Below are positions 51,601-60,641 of a stretch of DNA of 64,000 nucleotides, in pieces. The notes beneath the pieces were generated by a model. It worked only from the letters and a program-made list of their open reading frames with translations, made no database searches and had not been told where the DNA came from. Source of the DNA: Algoriphagus sediminis (GTDB taxonomy: Bacteria > Bacteroidota > Bacteroidia > Cytophagales > Cyclobacteriaceae); the NCBI RefSeq assembly GCF_030403435.1, contig NZ_JAUEPH010000004.1, forward strand, positions 372,001-436,000, read 5' to 3'. Every line of letters starts with the position of its first letter. Within the stretch, counting starts at the first letter, position 1. The translations under genes and the position numbers were made by a program.

Positions 51601-51712
51601 TCCCCCCAAGCCCCCCTGTAGGGGGATTTTAGATTGTAATTAAAATATAAAAAAGTACTAGCATTTTTTTTTGATAGCGTACCTCCCCTCCTTGAGGAGG
51701 GGTCGGGGGTGG
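51601..51712. repeat. GC-rich palindromes flanking the DUF559 gene
   Basis: Two short inverted repeats, CCCCCTGTAGGGGG (about 51613-51626) and CCCCTCCTTGAGGAGGGG (51686-51703), sit in an otherwise AT-rich stretch. The second abuts the stop codon of the permease gene at 51713. Palindromes of this type are frequent near DUF559 genes in Bacteroidota. Confidence 0.82.
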
Positions 51713-52543
51713 CTATGCAACATCCGCAAAGATTCTCTCCATCCTTCGGAAGTAAAACATTCCAAAAACGAAGACCACCACTGCAACAATACTTCCGGGC
51801 CAGATCCACTCCCAAGGCATTGGACGAGCCAAAAAGGCAGCTCTGAACCCTTCGATTACGCCCACCATTGGGTTTAAGACATATAAGCTTTGGTATTGCT
51901 CAGGGACAGCAGAGGTACTATAAACGACTGGCGCAGCGTACAATAACAACTGAACCAGAAAGGTCAACGCATGCTTGACATCTCGGTATTTCACTGCCAA
52001 AGCAGAGAGAAACATTCCTATCCCAAGACTGCACATCAATAACTGAATGAGTAGAATGGGTAGAAAAAGAATTCCCCAACCCGGAACTTGGCCAAAATAA
52101 ATGAGCATTCCGAGTAGAACCACGAAGGCAATCGTAAAATCCAAAAGCTTAGAAAGGATAGCAGATAGAGGGAGTACCATCCTGGGGAAATAGACTTTTG
52201 TGATCATGTTGGCATTTTGGACCAAAGAATTCGCAGATTCAGTGAGCGTTCCTGAAAAGTAATTCCAAGGCCACAGGGCCAGATAGGAAAATAAAATGTA
52301 AGGCATCCCATCAGAATCCACCTTGGCCAGGTTTCCAAATACAATGGTGAAAACAAGAGTGGTGAAAAGTGGAACAATGATGGCCCAGGAGACTCCTAGA
52401 ATAGACTGAGCATATCTGGCTTTGATTCCTCTAAGGGTCAAGAAATACAAAAGATCTTTATATCTCCATAGCTCCTTAAAATCGACCATTTTCCAACCTG
52501 AGCTGGGTTCGATTACTTTGTAATGATTGTCGCTTTTATTCAA
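51713..52543 (-). CDS. wzm: ABC-2 type polysaccharide export permease, Wzm-like
   Basis: This 276-residue protein has about six membrane helices. Typical Wzm/KpsM signatures include YKDLLYFLTLRGIKARYAQS near the N-terminus (about 28-47) and ILGVSWAIIVPLFTTLVF, then KVYFPRMVLPLSAILSKL. It pairs with a Wzt-like ATPase, the only candidate being the gene at 38654. The start is TTG at 52541-52543, overlapping the ATP-grasp gene stop. It exports a finished glycan from the cytoplasm. Confidence 0.92.
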   Translation of the reverse strand: MNKSDNHYKVIEPSSGWKMVDFKELWRYKDLLYFLTLRGIKARYAQSILGVSWAIIVPLFTTLVFTIVFGNLAKVDSDGMPYILFSYLALWPWNYFSGTLTESANSLVQNANMITKVYFPRMVLPLSAILSKLLDFTIAFVVLLGMLIYFGQVPGWGILFLPILLIQLLMCSLGIGMFLSALAVKYRDVKHALTFLVQLLLYAAPVVYSTSAVPEQYQSLYVLNPMVGVIEGFRAAFLARPMPWEWIWPGSIVAVVVFVFGMFYFRRMERIFADVA

Positions 52544-53490
52544 TTGATTGGTTGGAAATTATTGCTCTTTTCGAATTCTTTATAGAGCTCAAAATAGTTT
52601 TTGTCCAAATTTTCTTTTTTCCAAAATTGTCCCAAAACATAATCTGTATTGATATCGGAAAATTGCCAGCAGCCCCCGCCCGTATAATGGGTTATTTCTC
52701 CAAAAAAGATTTTGCCTTCTATTTCATAAAGATCAATTCGGCAGTAGTCAAAGTCTGAGGCAAGCTTAGCGGCCAATTCTTTCATTTCAGAAATATTCGT
52801 AGGAATGCGAGCCTCATCTGCCCCCTTAACATCATGCACTTGAGCCCCTTTTATTTCCTTAAAATTTTCATCGCAGAAGAACCATCTCATGTCTTCGTAC
52901 CGGTCCTCTACAAAAAGGATCATTTTTAATCTGCCATGCCAAAAATAAAACTTAATGTCTTGAGGAATTTTACCATTAGGCGTCCTCAAGACTTTTTCAA
53001 AAAGAACCCTTGGCTTAATCTGTCCATAGGCCCATTCGTGATCTTTTTGCCTGTAGGTAGAATCCAGCCAGCTCTTCGCTAGCTTTTGGATTTCAGAAGG
53101 CTTATCATTGCTGGTTACAAGTTTATTTGCACCAGAAAAGTGATTTGCCTTCATGAAATACTCTTCAGGCAATTTAGAAAAAGGTATCTTTTCCACTGAA
53201 TCACTGATATGGTAAACTGGGATAAGAACTTGATCACTTAACTCTTTGCCTAGCTTTCTTTTCACATAATTCCTTACCCTGACCTTATCAGCTGTCTCTA
53301 CTAATAAAGGATTCCTATCCTTAATCATCTTGTGAACAATCCATTCATTATGAGCTAAAGGATTCTCCAAATCCAAAGGATAGCCATGAAATGTCATAAA
53401 AACTTTATGGGCTCTGGGATAGCCCAAAAGCTTCTGACTTGCATGAAAGCAAGAATAGTAAAGCCTTCTAAGTTTTGATTTGATCGACAT
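52540..53490 (-). CDS. TupA-like ATP-grasp protein
   Basis: This 316-residue protein has an ATP-grasp fold of the TupA (teichuronopeptide) type: EYFMKANHFSGANKLV (about 109-124), WHGRLKMILFVEDR (about 189-202), and CRIDLYEIEGKIFFGEITHY (about 260-279), which contains the metal-binding acidic residues. TupA-like enzymes are thought to form amide bonds between an amino acid and an uronic acid in a glycan. A paralogue lies upstream at 53590. A GalNAcA-type substrate, as made by the dehydrogenase at 9390, is possible but only inferred. Confidence 0.87.
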   Translation of the reverse strand: MSIKSKLRRLYYSCFHASQKLLGYPRAHKVFMTFHGYPLDLENPLAHNEWIVHKMIKDRNPLLVETADKVRVRNYVKRKLGKELSDQVLIPVYHISDSVEKIPFSKLPEEYFMKANHFSGANKLVTSNDKPSEIQKLAKSWLDSTYRQKDHEWAYGQIKPRVLFEKVLRTPNGKIPQDIKFYFWHGRLKMILFVEDRYEDMRWFFCDENFKEIKGAQVHDVKGADEARIPTNISEMKELAAKLASDFDYCRIDLYEIEGKIFFGEITHYTGGGCWQFSDINTDYVLGQFWKKENLDKNYFELYKEFEKSNNFQPIN

Positions 53491-53589
53491 AACTTTTTAA
53501 AGACTTGCCATTTATGTATAAAAAAACCTATCTCTTCTTCGATGGTCGGTTATAAAAAGTGACTTCTTTAAATGAGAAAGACCCTCAAA

Positions 53590-54543
53590 TCAAGCGACTG
53601 AAATCTCTTGTTTCTTGTAAAGATCAAAAAAGCTCTTATGCTTATTTTTTGACTTCCAAAGCTCTCCGAAGGTTTGATCAGTTTTTAAGTCATCGAAGTA
53701 ATCAAGACCAGCACCCGTGTAATGCGTAATCTCTCCAAAATAGGTTTTACCATCCACCTGATACAGATCTATTCTGCAATAGGTAAACGGCTTCGCTAAC
53801 TTTTCAGAAAGCTCTTTCATCCACCCAAAATTGACTATTCCAGGTAAACTCTTGGGCTTTTTCTTTTTTAGCATTTGAGCGCCAGGAATTTCATTCAAAT
53901 GCTCGTCGGTAAAGAGTCTTTTAGGATTTCCTGTAAACCTATCTGATAGAAACAAGATCAACCGAACCTTGCCATGGAAACAGTAGAATTTGATGTCATT
54001 GGCAAGTTGTCCATTAGAATCCCGAATCACCTTTTCACAAATAATTCTCCGCGGAATATCTCGATAAGCCCATTCGAATTGGAATTGCCCATAGGAAGTA
54101 CTGAGCCATTGCCGACAGAGCTTAATTAACTCATTTCTATCATCCCCAGGCTTAACCAGTCGATTTGCGCCACTCGAGTGATTGGCTTTCATAAAGAATT
54201 CATCCTTTATCCTGTCAAATGGAATATCCTTCCCATTTTTGCTGATATGATAAACAGGTATTAGGATTTGTTCGGCCACTTCGTGACCTAATTTATCTCC
54301 CACGTAATCTCTGACCCTAACTTTATCAGCCGTCAAAACCATCAAAGGGTCCCGATTAGTGACCATTTTATGTACTATCCTCTGATTGTGGGTGATTGGG
54401 TTTCTTAAATCAAGGGCATACCCATTTCTTGAGTAAAAGAGCTTTTTAAGTGACGGGTAGCCATTGATTCTTTGATTTAATTGATAAAGTCTATCTCTAA
54501 TTTTTCTAACTCCGGAAGCGAATCTGCTTGTTCCTAGATTCAT
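53590..54543 (-). CDS. TupA-like ATP-grasp protein (paralogue)
   Basis: This 317-residue protein is collinear with its neighbour: ALDLRNPITHNQRIVHKMVT, EFFMKANHSSGANRLV (about 118-133), CFHGKVRLILFLSDR, and CRIDLYQVDGKTYFGEITHY. It has diverged clearly from the paralogue, so the two may add different groups or act on different residues. The gap to the next gene (99 nt) is longer than elsewhere in the run and may hold a weak internal promoter, though none is evident. Confidence 0.87.
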   Translation of the reverse strand: MNLGTSRFASGVRKIRDRLYQLNQRINGYPSLKKLFYSRNGYALDLRNPITHNQRIVHKMVTNRDPLMVLTADKVRVRDYVGDKLGHEVAEQILIPVYHISKNGKDIPFDRIKDEFFMKANHSSGANRLVKPGDDRNELIKLCRQWLSTSYGQFQFEWAYRDIPRRIICEKVIRDSNGQLANDIKFYCFHGKVRLILFLSDRFTGNPKRLFTDEHLNEIPGAQMLKKKKPKSLPGIVNFGWMKELSEKLAKPFTYCRIDLYQVDGKTYFGEITHYTGAGLDYFDDLKTDQTFGELWKSKNKHKSFFDLYKKQEISVA

Positions 54544-54601
54544 ATTAAAAATCTCTTTTTACAATCCAGATAATCATTAAGCTGAGAAGAAAAAGAAAGC
54601 C

Positions 54602-55459
54602 TCATCGGAAAATTCCTTTTAAATATTCAGATAAAAACCAATAGGCTTTACTCCCCTTTTTGTGAATCAGACTGAACCTTAGATATCTAAGTAGGAACTC
54701 TTGCCTGACTTTGGCCGGTGCCAAAGCAATTTGAGGATTTGTAGAATAGCTCAAAGCGGTCTGAATCGCATGGATTTCTGCCTCAACCAATTTATCTCTT
54801 TGGTCCATTCGAGCTGTGATACTGTCATTATTTATCTGGTAGATATAACCTTCATCATGAATGATTCCCCATTCGGGATATTTTAAAACAGCCCTAAAAA
54901 ATAACTCCCATTCCTGATGCTTTCTCAGACTTGGATTAAAAAGCCCAACTTCTTCAAATACCTTTCTTCTGAACATGGGTCCTCCGGGTAAAAAAAGTAA
55001 TTTAAAATTCAGGTAATCCGGAATAGGGTTCTCCGACTCCATGGAATGCTCGAAATTTTTCTCGCCCTGATAATCTTCCTCAAAATGAATCTGAACCTTT
55101 GATACCACAAAGGCGAATTCAGGATTTTCTTTCAAAAATTCGACTTTATCTTCCAAAAAATTAGGCAACATAATATCATCAGAATCAAACCATTGAATTA
55201 ATTCTCCTGAAGATTTTTCGAAAGCAAAGTTTCTACAAATATTACCACCTTTTGGAAGATGATCAGGTCGTTTAAAAAGCTTTATTCTACTCTCCCTTTC
55301 GGACAATTCCTCTAGGTATTCAAAGGATCCGTCATCACTATGATCGTCAACCACGATACACTCCCAATCCTGAAAGGTCTGAGCTAAAAGGCTTTGGAAA
55401 GTATCCTCTATAAATCCAAGTTTGTTGTAATTAGGTATGAGAATGGAAACCAAAGGCAT
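54602..55459 (-). CDS. Glycosyltransferase family 2
   Basis: This 285-residue GT-A enzyme has VSILIPNYNKLGFIEDTFQS at the N-terminus, the DXD region LIQWFDSDDIMLPNFLEDK (about 87-105), and the acceptor segment FRRKVFEEVGLFNPSLRKHQ. The C-terminal third is helical. It follows a methyltransferase gene with a 3-nt gap. Confidence 0.9.
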   Translation of the reverse strand: MPLVSILIPNYNKLGFIEDTFQSLLAQTFQDWECIVVDDHSDDGSFEYLEELSERESRIKLFKRPDHLPKGGNICRNFAFEKSSGELIQWFDSDDIMLPNFLEDKVEFLKENPEFAFVVSKVQIHFEEDYQGEKNFEHSMESENPIPDYLNFKLLFLPGGPMFRRKVFEEVGLFNPSLRKHQEWELFFRAVLKYPEWGIIHDEGYIYQINNDSITARMDQRDKLVEAEIHAIQTALSYSTNPQIALAPAKVRQEFLLRYLRFSLIHKKGSKAYWFLSEYLKGIFR

Positions 55460-55462
55460 GAC

Positions 55463-56194
55463 TTATTTCAAATATTCAGGATGGAAAAAAATACTGGTTT
55501 CGTTAAAGGCCCAATCGTAGATAGTCACTCCCGAATAAACCTCTTTGCTCCAACCTCCAAGCACTTCTTCAATCGCTTCCTGATAGGAATCCCGATCAGA
55601 ATTGTCAAAAACAAGGATTCCACCTTTTTTAAGTTTTGAGATGCTATTCCGTAAGCACTGTGGTCTGGCACGTCCATCAATTAGAATAATATCAAAGAAT
55701 TCCTTATCGAAATGATCAGCCCCATGTGCATAGGCTTTCCAGGTCAGTCCTTCTGAAAAAAGGCCATGTTCACTCGAGTAATTTGAATCTATTGTTGGGT
55801 CATTTACCTCCGGTTTAATCAGGTTCAAATGAACTTTATCGTCTGCCTCCAATTCGCCTTTGACATTATTAAACCATTGTTCGTCATGCTCAAAAGAGTA
55901 TACTTCAGCCCCTAGGTTCCTGAAAAACAAAGTACTTCCTCCCATACCAAACTCCAAAACCCTCATGTCTGGTTTGACGAGTCCCTTAAGCCGCTCATAT
56001 GCATAATGAGTAATCCAGGGTAATTTCTCTTCGTAGTGGGATTTTATTTGCCTGTTGTATTGAAAGTAAATTTGGAAAGCCCCCAATGCCTGGGAAATGG
56101 GCCTGCCTGCAAAAATATATTTCCGCAGTTCATCACTATACCTTAATACAATTTTATACCAAGGTTTTATATATATGGAAGATGGTCTACTCAA
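55463..56194 (-). CDS. Class I SAM-dependent methyltransferase
   Basis: This 243-residue protein has motif I MRVLEFGMGGSTLFFRNLGA (about 77-96), then YSFEHDEQWF, and the motif DIILIDGRARPQCLRNSISK. The fold is a Rossmann methyltransferase; the substrate is likely a sugar or a lipid-linked chain end. The start is TTG at 56192-56194, 11 nt after the regulator gene. Confidence 0.83.
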   Translation of the reverse strand: MSRPSSIYIKPWYKIVLRYSDELRKYIFAGRPISQALGAFQIYFQYNRQIKSHYEEKLPWITHYAYERLKGLVKPDMRVLEFGMGGSTLFFRNLGAEVYSFEHDEQWFNNVKGELEADDKVHLNLIKPEVNDPTIDSNYSSEHGLFSEGLTWKAYAHGADHFDKEFFDIILIDGRARPQCLRNSISKLKKGGILVFDNSDRDSYQEAIEEVLGGWSKEVYSGVTIYDWAFNETSIFFHPEYLK

Positions 56195-56205
56195 ATTTTT
56201 ATGCT

Positions 56206-56712
56206 TTATTTACCATAAACTAAAATACCCGAAACCTCGTCAGAATCCTTCTCAAGGATGGTGACACTCACTTTTCTATTGATTTTTTCATAAGTCTTTT
56301 CAATTAGGAAGTCTAGATATTCCCGGTCGAGGTCCTTACCAATCAAGGTCATCTGAATGACGCCTGAATCAATCCCATTGGCATAATCACCCGTGATGAT
56401 GGCTTTCTCTACATTTCCCATTCTTTTCACTACTTTTTCAAGCAAATCATCTAAGCCCAGAAATTTAGCCACCATACCTTTGATCTCACCAAAAAATGGA
56501 TGCGCTTCATTGGCCTTATAAACTTTGGTTTTACCTGCATCATTTGAAACTAGCAAACCAGCTTCAGCAAGTCGGTTTAGCTCCACCCGGACAGAGTTTG
56601 TGGATTCATCAAATTCTTTGGCAAGTGAGCGCAAATAGCCTGAATTAGTATGCGAAAAAAACTTCAGAAGAAGTTTAATTCGAGTCTTTGAAGTAACTAA
56701 TGAATCGAGCAA
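56206..56712 (-). CDS. Winged-helix transcriptional regulator
   Basis: This 168-residue protein has residues 1-75 as a winged helix-turn-helix (SKTRIKLLLKFFSHTNSGYL; STNSVRVELNRLAEAGLLVS). Residues 85-168 resemble a minimal nucleotidyltransferase-like domain (VEKAIITGDYANGIDSGVIQ). Proteins of this kind often stand at the head of Bacteroidota polysaccharide operons. It is the first gene of a long co-oriented run and is the best candidate for its regulator. The start is TTG at 56710-56712. Confidence 0.85.
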   Translation of the reverse strand: MLDSLVTSKTRIKLLLKFFSHTNSGYLRSLAKEFDESTNSVRVELNRLAEAGLLVSNDAGKTKVYKANEAHPFFGEIKGMVAKFLGLDDLLEKVVKRMGNVEKAIITGDYANGIDSGVIQMTLIGKDLDREYLDFLIEKTYEKINRKVSVTILEKDSDEVSGILVYGK

Positions 56713-56761
56713 AATTTGTTTAAAAGTTTAAAGTGCGGAGTTTAAAGTTGAAGTATGGATC

Positions 56762-57124
56762 CTATTTTTTGGGATTGAGGTTTTGTCCAGATTTAATAAT
56801 TATTGAATTGAGGATTAGAATAATCTATCCTATTTCCTGCTTTAAGAATTTAATCTCCTCAAAATCAAGCAAAAGCCCTTCCCTGTCCAGAAGGTTTAAC
56901 CAATATTGAGTCTCCTTCGCTTCTTTGTTTGCAATGGTCAACTTTGCTATAAAATCACGTTTGGAATGAGCGACCTGAGCTTCTGCTACATTCGCGCCAA
57001 TTGAAGTACCAGCTCCAACTAGCTGATCTGCAAGACGGAAATGTTTGTTTTCTCTTAAAAATAGATAGGCGGTAATAATTTTTTCCGCAAAGTGAATAGT
57101 TCTATTTTGGATGGGATTTTCCAC
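56762..57124 (-). pseudogene. Four-helix-bundle gene truncated by an in-frame stop
   Basis: The reading frame from a GTG (57122-57124) gives 99 residues with the family features ENPIQNRTIHFAEKIITAYL and VGAGTSIGANVAEAQ, but stops at TAG (56825-56827), before the last helix. The same frame continues past the TAG as IILILNSIIIKSG, the expected C-terminal helix of the family, to a stop at 56762-56764. A single substitution creating TAG therefore explains the truncation. The short product may be non-functional. Confidence 0.75.
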
Positions 57125-57211
57125 GAACCTTACTGTTTAGGGCCTTATAAAGAATTTTGTTTCACCTAGCTTAAACGGCCACTTTCCACTTTAAACTATT
57201 CACTTTACACT

Positions 57212-57276
57212 GCAGAAAGCTTCGCCCTTTCGGTCCCAGTCGGGAATTAGCATTGAGTAAAAAAATTACTCAATAG
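57212..57276. repeat. Palindromic element E2, copy 3
   Basis: GAAAGCTTCGCCCTTTCGGT precedes the hairpin TTGAGTAA-AAAAA-TTACTCAA. Shares the module with 11350 and 45526; the stem differs. Confidence 0.7.
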
Positions 57277-57320
57277 CAAATATATTAGTATGTGCAAAAA
57301 AACCAATAGGCACCAAATCC

Positions 57321-58871
57321 CTATTGAACTTTTGAATATTCATAAAAATTAAAATACTGGCCTTTCTCAATTTTTTGTAAATAGAGCTTACCATTCAGAA
57401 AGGAAACATAATCTGGGAATATGGGTGGTTCCTTAGATTTAGCTTGAAAAAGATGGAAGGAATCCAAGTTCCGCATAGAGGAGATATTACGTATTCTTAA
57501 AGCTTTTGATTGAAATTCGCTATTACTAATCCATCCAAAGCTTATGACCGGCGCCAAACTATCTTTATGATAGACATGCTCAAAATGGTATTCCATGTAG
57601 CCCTCGGTAAAAACTGGGTCTTCCCCATTATTTTCAGACAGTAAATTGAAAAATTCCTGGTTCATCAAATGCCTTTCCTTTGCTTCCATCCTGGTGTTAA
57701 TAAAGTGCAGACAGAGTAAACCCAGCAAAACAAATCCTATCCATTTAGTCGGTAGGTTCCATTTGAACCGCGAGCCAGGCATAAGCATTGGAAAAAGAAA
57801 AACAAGGGCAAAAAGCACTTGAACCCGTCCTTGCAAAAGAAAAAAGTGATTCATCAAAAGAAAAAACAAGATCCATAAAACTGCACCCGATGAAAGCTTC
57901 CAATTCTTTCTCATTACCAGAAACAATAGAATTATGACCGACGAAATAAACACCTTAAATAATTCTGTTTTTCCTATAATCCAAAGTCTTAATATTGAGT
58001 TTTTAAAACTGTTTTTTGAGAAAATCAACTGATCAAGTTCATCTTTTTTTGCTTCTAATTCTTCCACACTTAAGTCAAGGTCATCCATAAACCATCTGGA
58101 AAAATATTTCCAGTCTGTCCCTTTTTCTATTCCCTTATTCCTCGATAAATGATAAAAACCGGGATGGTCTATGACGGAGGATCTGGCTTTATTAAATGCT
58201 AGGAATTCTTTATCAACATTCTTCTTCTCATAAATCAATTTTGATCCGAAGGCCAATCCAATAAATAGAATAATTAGGGCATAACGAGGAAGGTTTTTTG
58301 ACAGAGTCCTCATACCGTTTGAAAATACCTGAAAGACTATCCAGCCAATAAAAACAAGGATGCAAGATTCAATCCTCACCAAAAGTCCAATCACCAGCAA
58401 AACGAATCCGAAAAGTTGTAGACCTGTGTCCTTCCGGGAACCACCTTCGCTAAAAAGTAATAACAGGGCGGAAATCATACACCAACCTGCCACAAGGGTA
58501 AATTGGGGAAAGAGACAAAAATGGATGGAAATCACAAAAATTAAAGTGCAGAAGATTATTCTCAATTCAGGCTTGATAGCCTTGAAAATTGTCAGAATTA
58601 AACCTGTGTAAGCAAAAAATAAAAACAGAAACCAAAAAAATCCATACCAATTAAACCTCGGGAAGTGATCATATAAAACGGAAAGGCAAAGGCTCAAACT
58701 TGGATGAATAAAAACTGCATACGGTTCCGGTACTCCGGTATAGGCCCCAGAAACCAACCACATCATGATTACATCATCATTGGTTTGAAATCGCCATGAT
58801 AAAAACCATAGTATGAACATGGACAAAAATCCTAGTGCAATCCAAAATCCAGATCGTTCCAAATACCTCAT
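57321..58871 (-). CDS. Polytopic membrane protein, GT-C-like
   Basis: This 516-residue protein has about eleven hydrophobic segments in residues 1-390 and a soluble periplasmic C-terminal domain (about 395-516). The first extracytoplasmic loop holds an acidic pair in RFQTNDDVIMMWLVSGAYTG (about 27-46), the position where GT-C lipid-dependent glycosyltransferases carry their catalytic Asp residues. I infer a glycosyltransferase using a polyprenyl-phosphate sugar, but no family can be named. It overlaps the next gene by 4 nt. Confidence 0.65.
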   Translation of the reverse strand: MRYLERSGFWIALGFLSMFILWFLSWRFQTNDDVIMMWLVSGAYTGVPEPYAVFIHPSLSLCLSVLYDHFPRFNWYGFFWFLFLFFAYTGLILTIFKAIKPELRIIFCTLIFVISIHFCLFPQFTLVAGWCMISALLLLFSEGGSRKDTGLQLFGFVLLVIGLLVRIESCILVFIGWIVFQVFSNGMRTLSKNLPRYALIILFIGLAFGSKLIYEKKNVDKEFLAFNKARSSVIDHPGFYHLSRNKGIEKGTDWKYFSRWFMDDLDLSVEELEAKKDELDQLIFSKNSFKNSILRLWIIGKTELFKVFISSVIILLFLVMRKNWKLSSGAVLWILFFLLMNHFFLLQGRVQVLFALVFLFPMLMPGSRFKWNLPTKWIGFVLLGLLCLHFINTRMEAKERHLMNQEFFNLLSENNGEDPVFTEGYMEYHFEHVYHKDSLAPVISFGWISNSEFQSKALRIRNISSMRNLDSFHLFQAKSKEPPIFPDYVSFLNGKLYLQKIEKGQYFNFYEYSKVQ

Positions 58872-60409
58872 TTCTTCACCAGGATTTCAAGTTTTTCTCC
58901 GTTTGGTTGGGTCAAAACTCTTTTTACTTTCCAGGCCTCTGATGCAAATGGAAACTCCACTAATCCATTATATAGAATCAAACCAAGCTTTTCCTCCTTT
59001 AAAAAGTTACTTGCTTGAGATTCTGACCAATAGCCGGGAATTTCAGGAGACTGCCGGTCCAATAGGTATAAAATGCCTGGGTTCATATAGAGAGAAACTA
59101 TTTCCCCGGACTCATAGCCATTTACCTCTGAGTTAATCTCTTTGAGAAACTCGATATACTCAGCTGACAATTGAATGCTTTTTCCATCATTAAACACCCA
59201 TGATTTATCAGCTTTCCAATTTGGAACTCCCTCAAACGGGGATATCCATAGACCATATAGGCACACCAAAAAGGACATTGAATAAAGGGGTATTAAAAAC
59301 TTCCTGGAATTGGAAAGTTTAAAATCGGATCCAATTAGTAAGCAAATCGCTAGAATTGGAAAAACAATGTAATGGATTCCCAGCCTGAACCAATAGACAT
59401 TGCTCCCAAAATGTAGTGCGTATGGCAAAATCAAAAGGACACAAAAGATCATCCTTTCTCTGGACTTTATATTTTTAAAACCCCCATTTCCGAGCAGAAT
59501 AGCAAGAACCGCTAAAGCAGAATGATAGAAAACATGTACCCAGCTATCTGCCATTTTAGTTATAAAAGAAATCCAAAGCACCAGGCTTAAGGAAATGACA
59601 TATAGTACTGATTGTTGGACTATCCCACTTTTCAATATCTGCGCTAAAATGAAAATCGGAGTAAATACTATCAAGCTCCAAAGAGGCCCCACTGCAGAAT
59701 ACCTAATTAGCTGAATTATTCCATAATCCTCTCTAAACGCATTTCGACTCAATCCTTCCAATATTCTAGAAACTCCATTTTCATTAAGAGTCAATAAAAA
59801 AAGAAATTCAAGGAACAATCCTGGAACCATGATTATCCAAATTTTAATCCAACTAATCTTAGCCTTGTAAAGAAGAAACCAAGTCAATGGAAGCAATCCA
59901 ACAAGGGCGGAAATCTTAGAATAAAAGAGAATTGAAAATGATACCCCTATGAGAAAAAGGTCTTGGTTTCGGATATTTCTTTTCGAAATTCCCAAAAACC
60001 AGATACACACAGCGACAACACTTAATGAATTATATGAAAGTGAAGGTGGCAAGAAGCCATATCCTGCAAATAGACCTAAAGCTGAAATCAAAAATACAAT
60101 GGTAGAAATAGTCTCCTCATCCTTAATATTCCTCCAGGCCTTTGATAAAAAAAAGGCTCCTAAAAGATAGCTAAGCAATCGGAAAACCCTAATGCCAATA
60201 ATTCCAAACTCTAGACCTGTGAGCTTAAATAAGAGCTTAAAGAAAAGGTCATAGTTGATTATGCCAGCTTTGTTGCTTTGGAAAGGATCAGATAAAAGCA
60301 GGTAAAAGCCCTCATCAGAAAAGTCAAACCCTCGAGGAATCGCAAATATGATCAGCATCAAGATGCCGAAAAAAGAAACAAACAATACCCAAGAGGCCAA
60401 CTTACTCAT
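58868..60409 (-). CDS. Polytopic membrane protein, GT-C/ArnT-like
   Basis: I chose the ATG at 60407-60409 (513 residues) over the TTG just upstream. There are about eleven hydrophobic helices. The first loop, RGFDFSDEGFYLLLSDP (about 26-42), has the DE motif typical of GT-C enzymes such as ArnT and Pmt; a soluble C-terminal domain follows. With the overlapping gene at 57321 it may form a pair of periplasmic glycosyltransferases that decorate the polysaccharide or a protein. Exact role unknown. Confidence 0.68.
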   Translation of the reverse strand: MSKLASWVLFVSFFGILMLIIFAIPRGFDFSDEGFYLLLSDPFQSNKAGIINYDLFFKLLFKLTGLEFGIIGIRVFRLLSYLLGAFFLSKAWRNIKDEETISTIVFLISALGLFAGYGFLPPSLSYNSLSVVAVCIWFLGISKRNIRNQDLFLIGVSFSILFYSKISALVGLLPLTWFLLYKAKISWIKIWIIMVPGLFLEFLFLLTLNENGVSRILEGLSRNAFREDYGIIQLIRYSAVGPLWSLIVFTPIFILAQILKSGIVQQSVLYVISLSLVLWISFITKMADSWVHVFYHSALAVLAILLGNGGFKNIKSRERMIFCVLLILPYALHFGSNVYWFRLGIHYIVFPILAICLLIGSDFKLSNSRKFLIPLYSMSFLVCLYGLWISPFEGVPNWKADKSWVFNDGKSIQLSAEYIEFLKEINSEVNGYESGEIVSLYMNPGILYLLDRQSPEIPGYWSESQASNFLKEEKLGLILYNGLVEFPFASEAWKVKRVLTQPNGEKLEILVKK

Positions 60410-60494
60410 CAATTACTTGAATTGAAATCACCTAAATAATACAACTATCTATTTAAAAAGGATAATTTTGTGGAAAACTAACACCCTGAAAAAC

Positions 60495-60526
60495 AAAAAA
60501 ATACCCTGTACTGGGTATTTTTTTTT
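60495..60526. terminator. Bidirectional rho-independent terminator
   Basis: An ATACCC-TGTACT-GGGTAT hairpin (60501-60518) is bounded by an A-run on the left and an uninterrupted T-run to 60526 on the right. On the minus strand it lies about 115 nt after the stop of the LRR gene and would end that transcript before the membrane-protein genes. Confidence 0.9.
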
Positions 60527-60641
60527 GACTTACAGAGTATACATTTATGTCAGGGTGATTAAGCAATTTTTCTCATTACTTTTTCTAGAACCATTAAAGG
60601 GATTTTTTTCAGCATTTTTTTTACCCTTTTCTTTTTCACAC

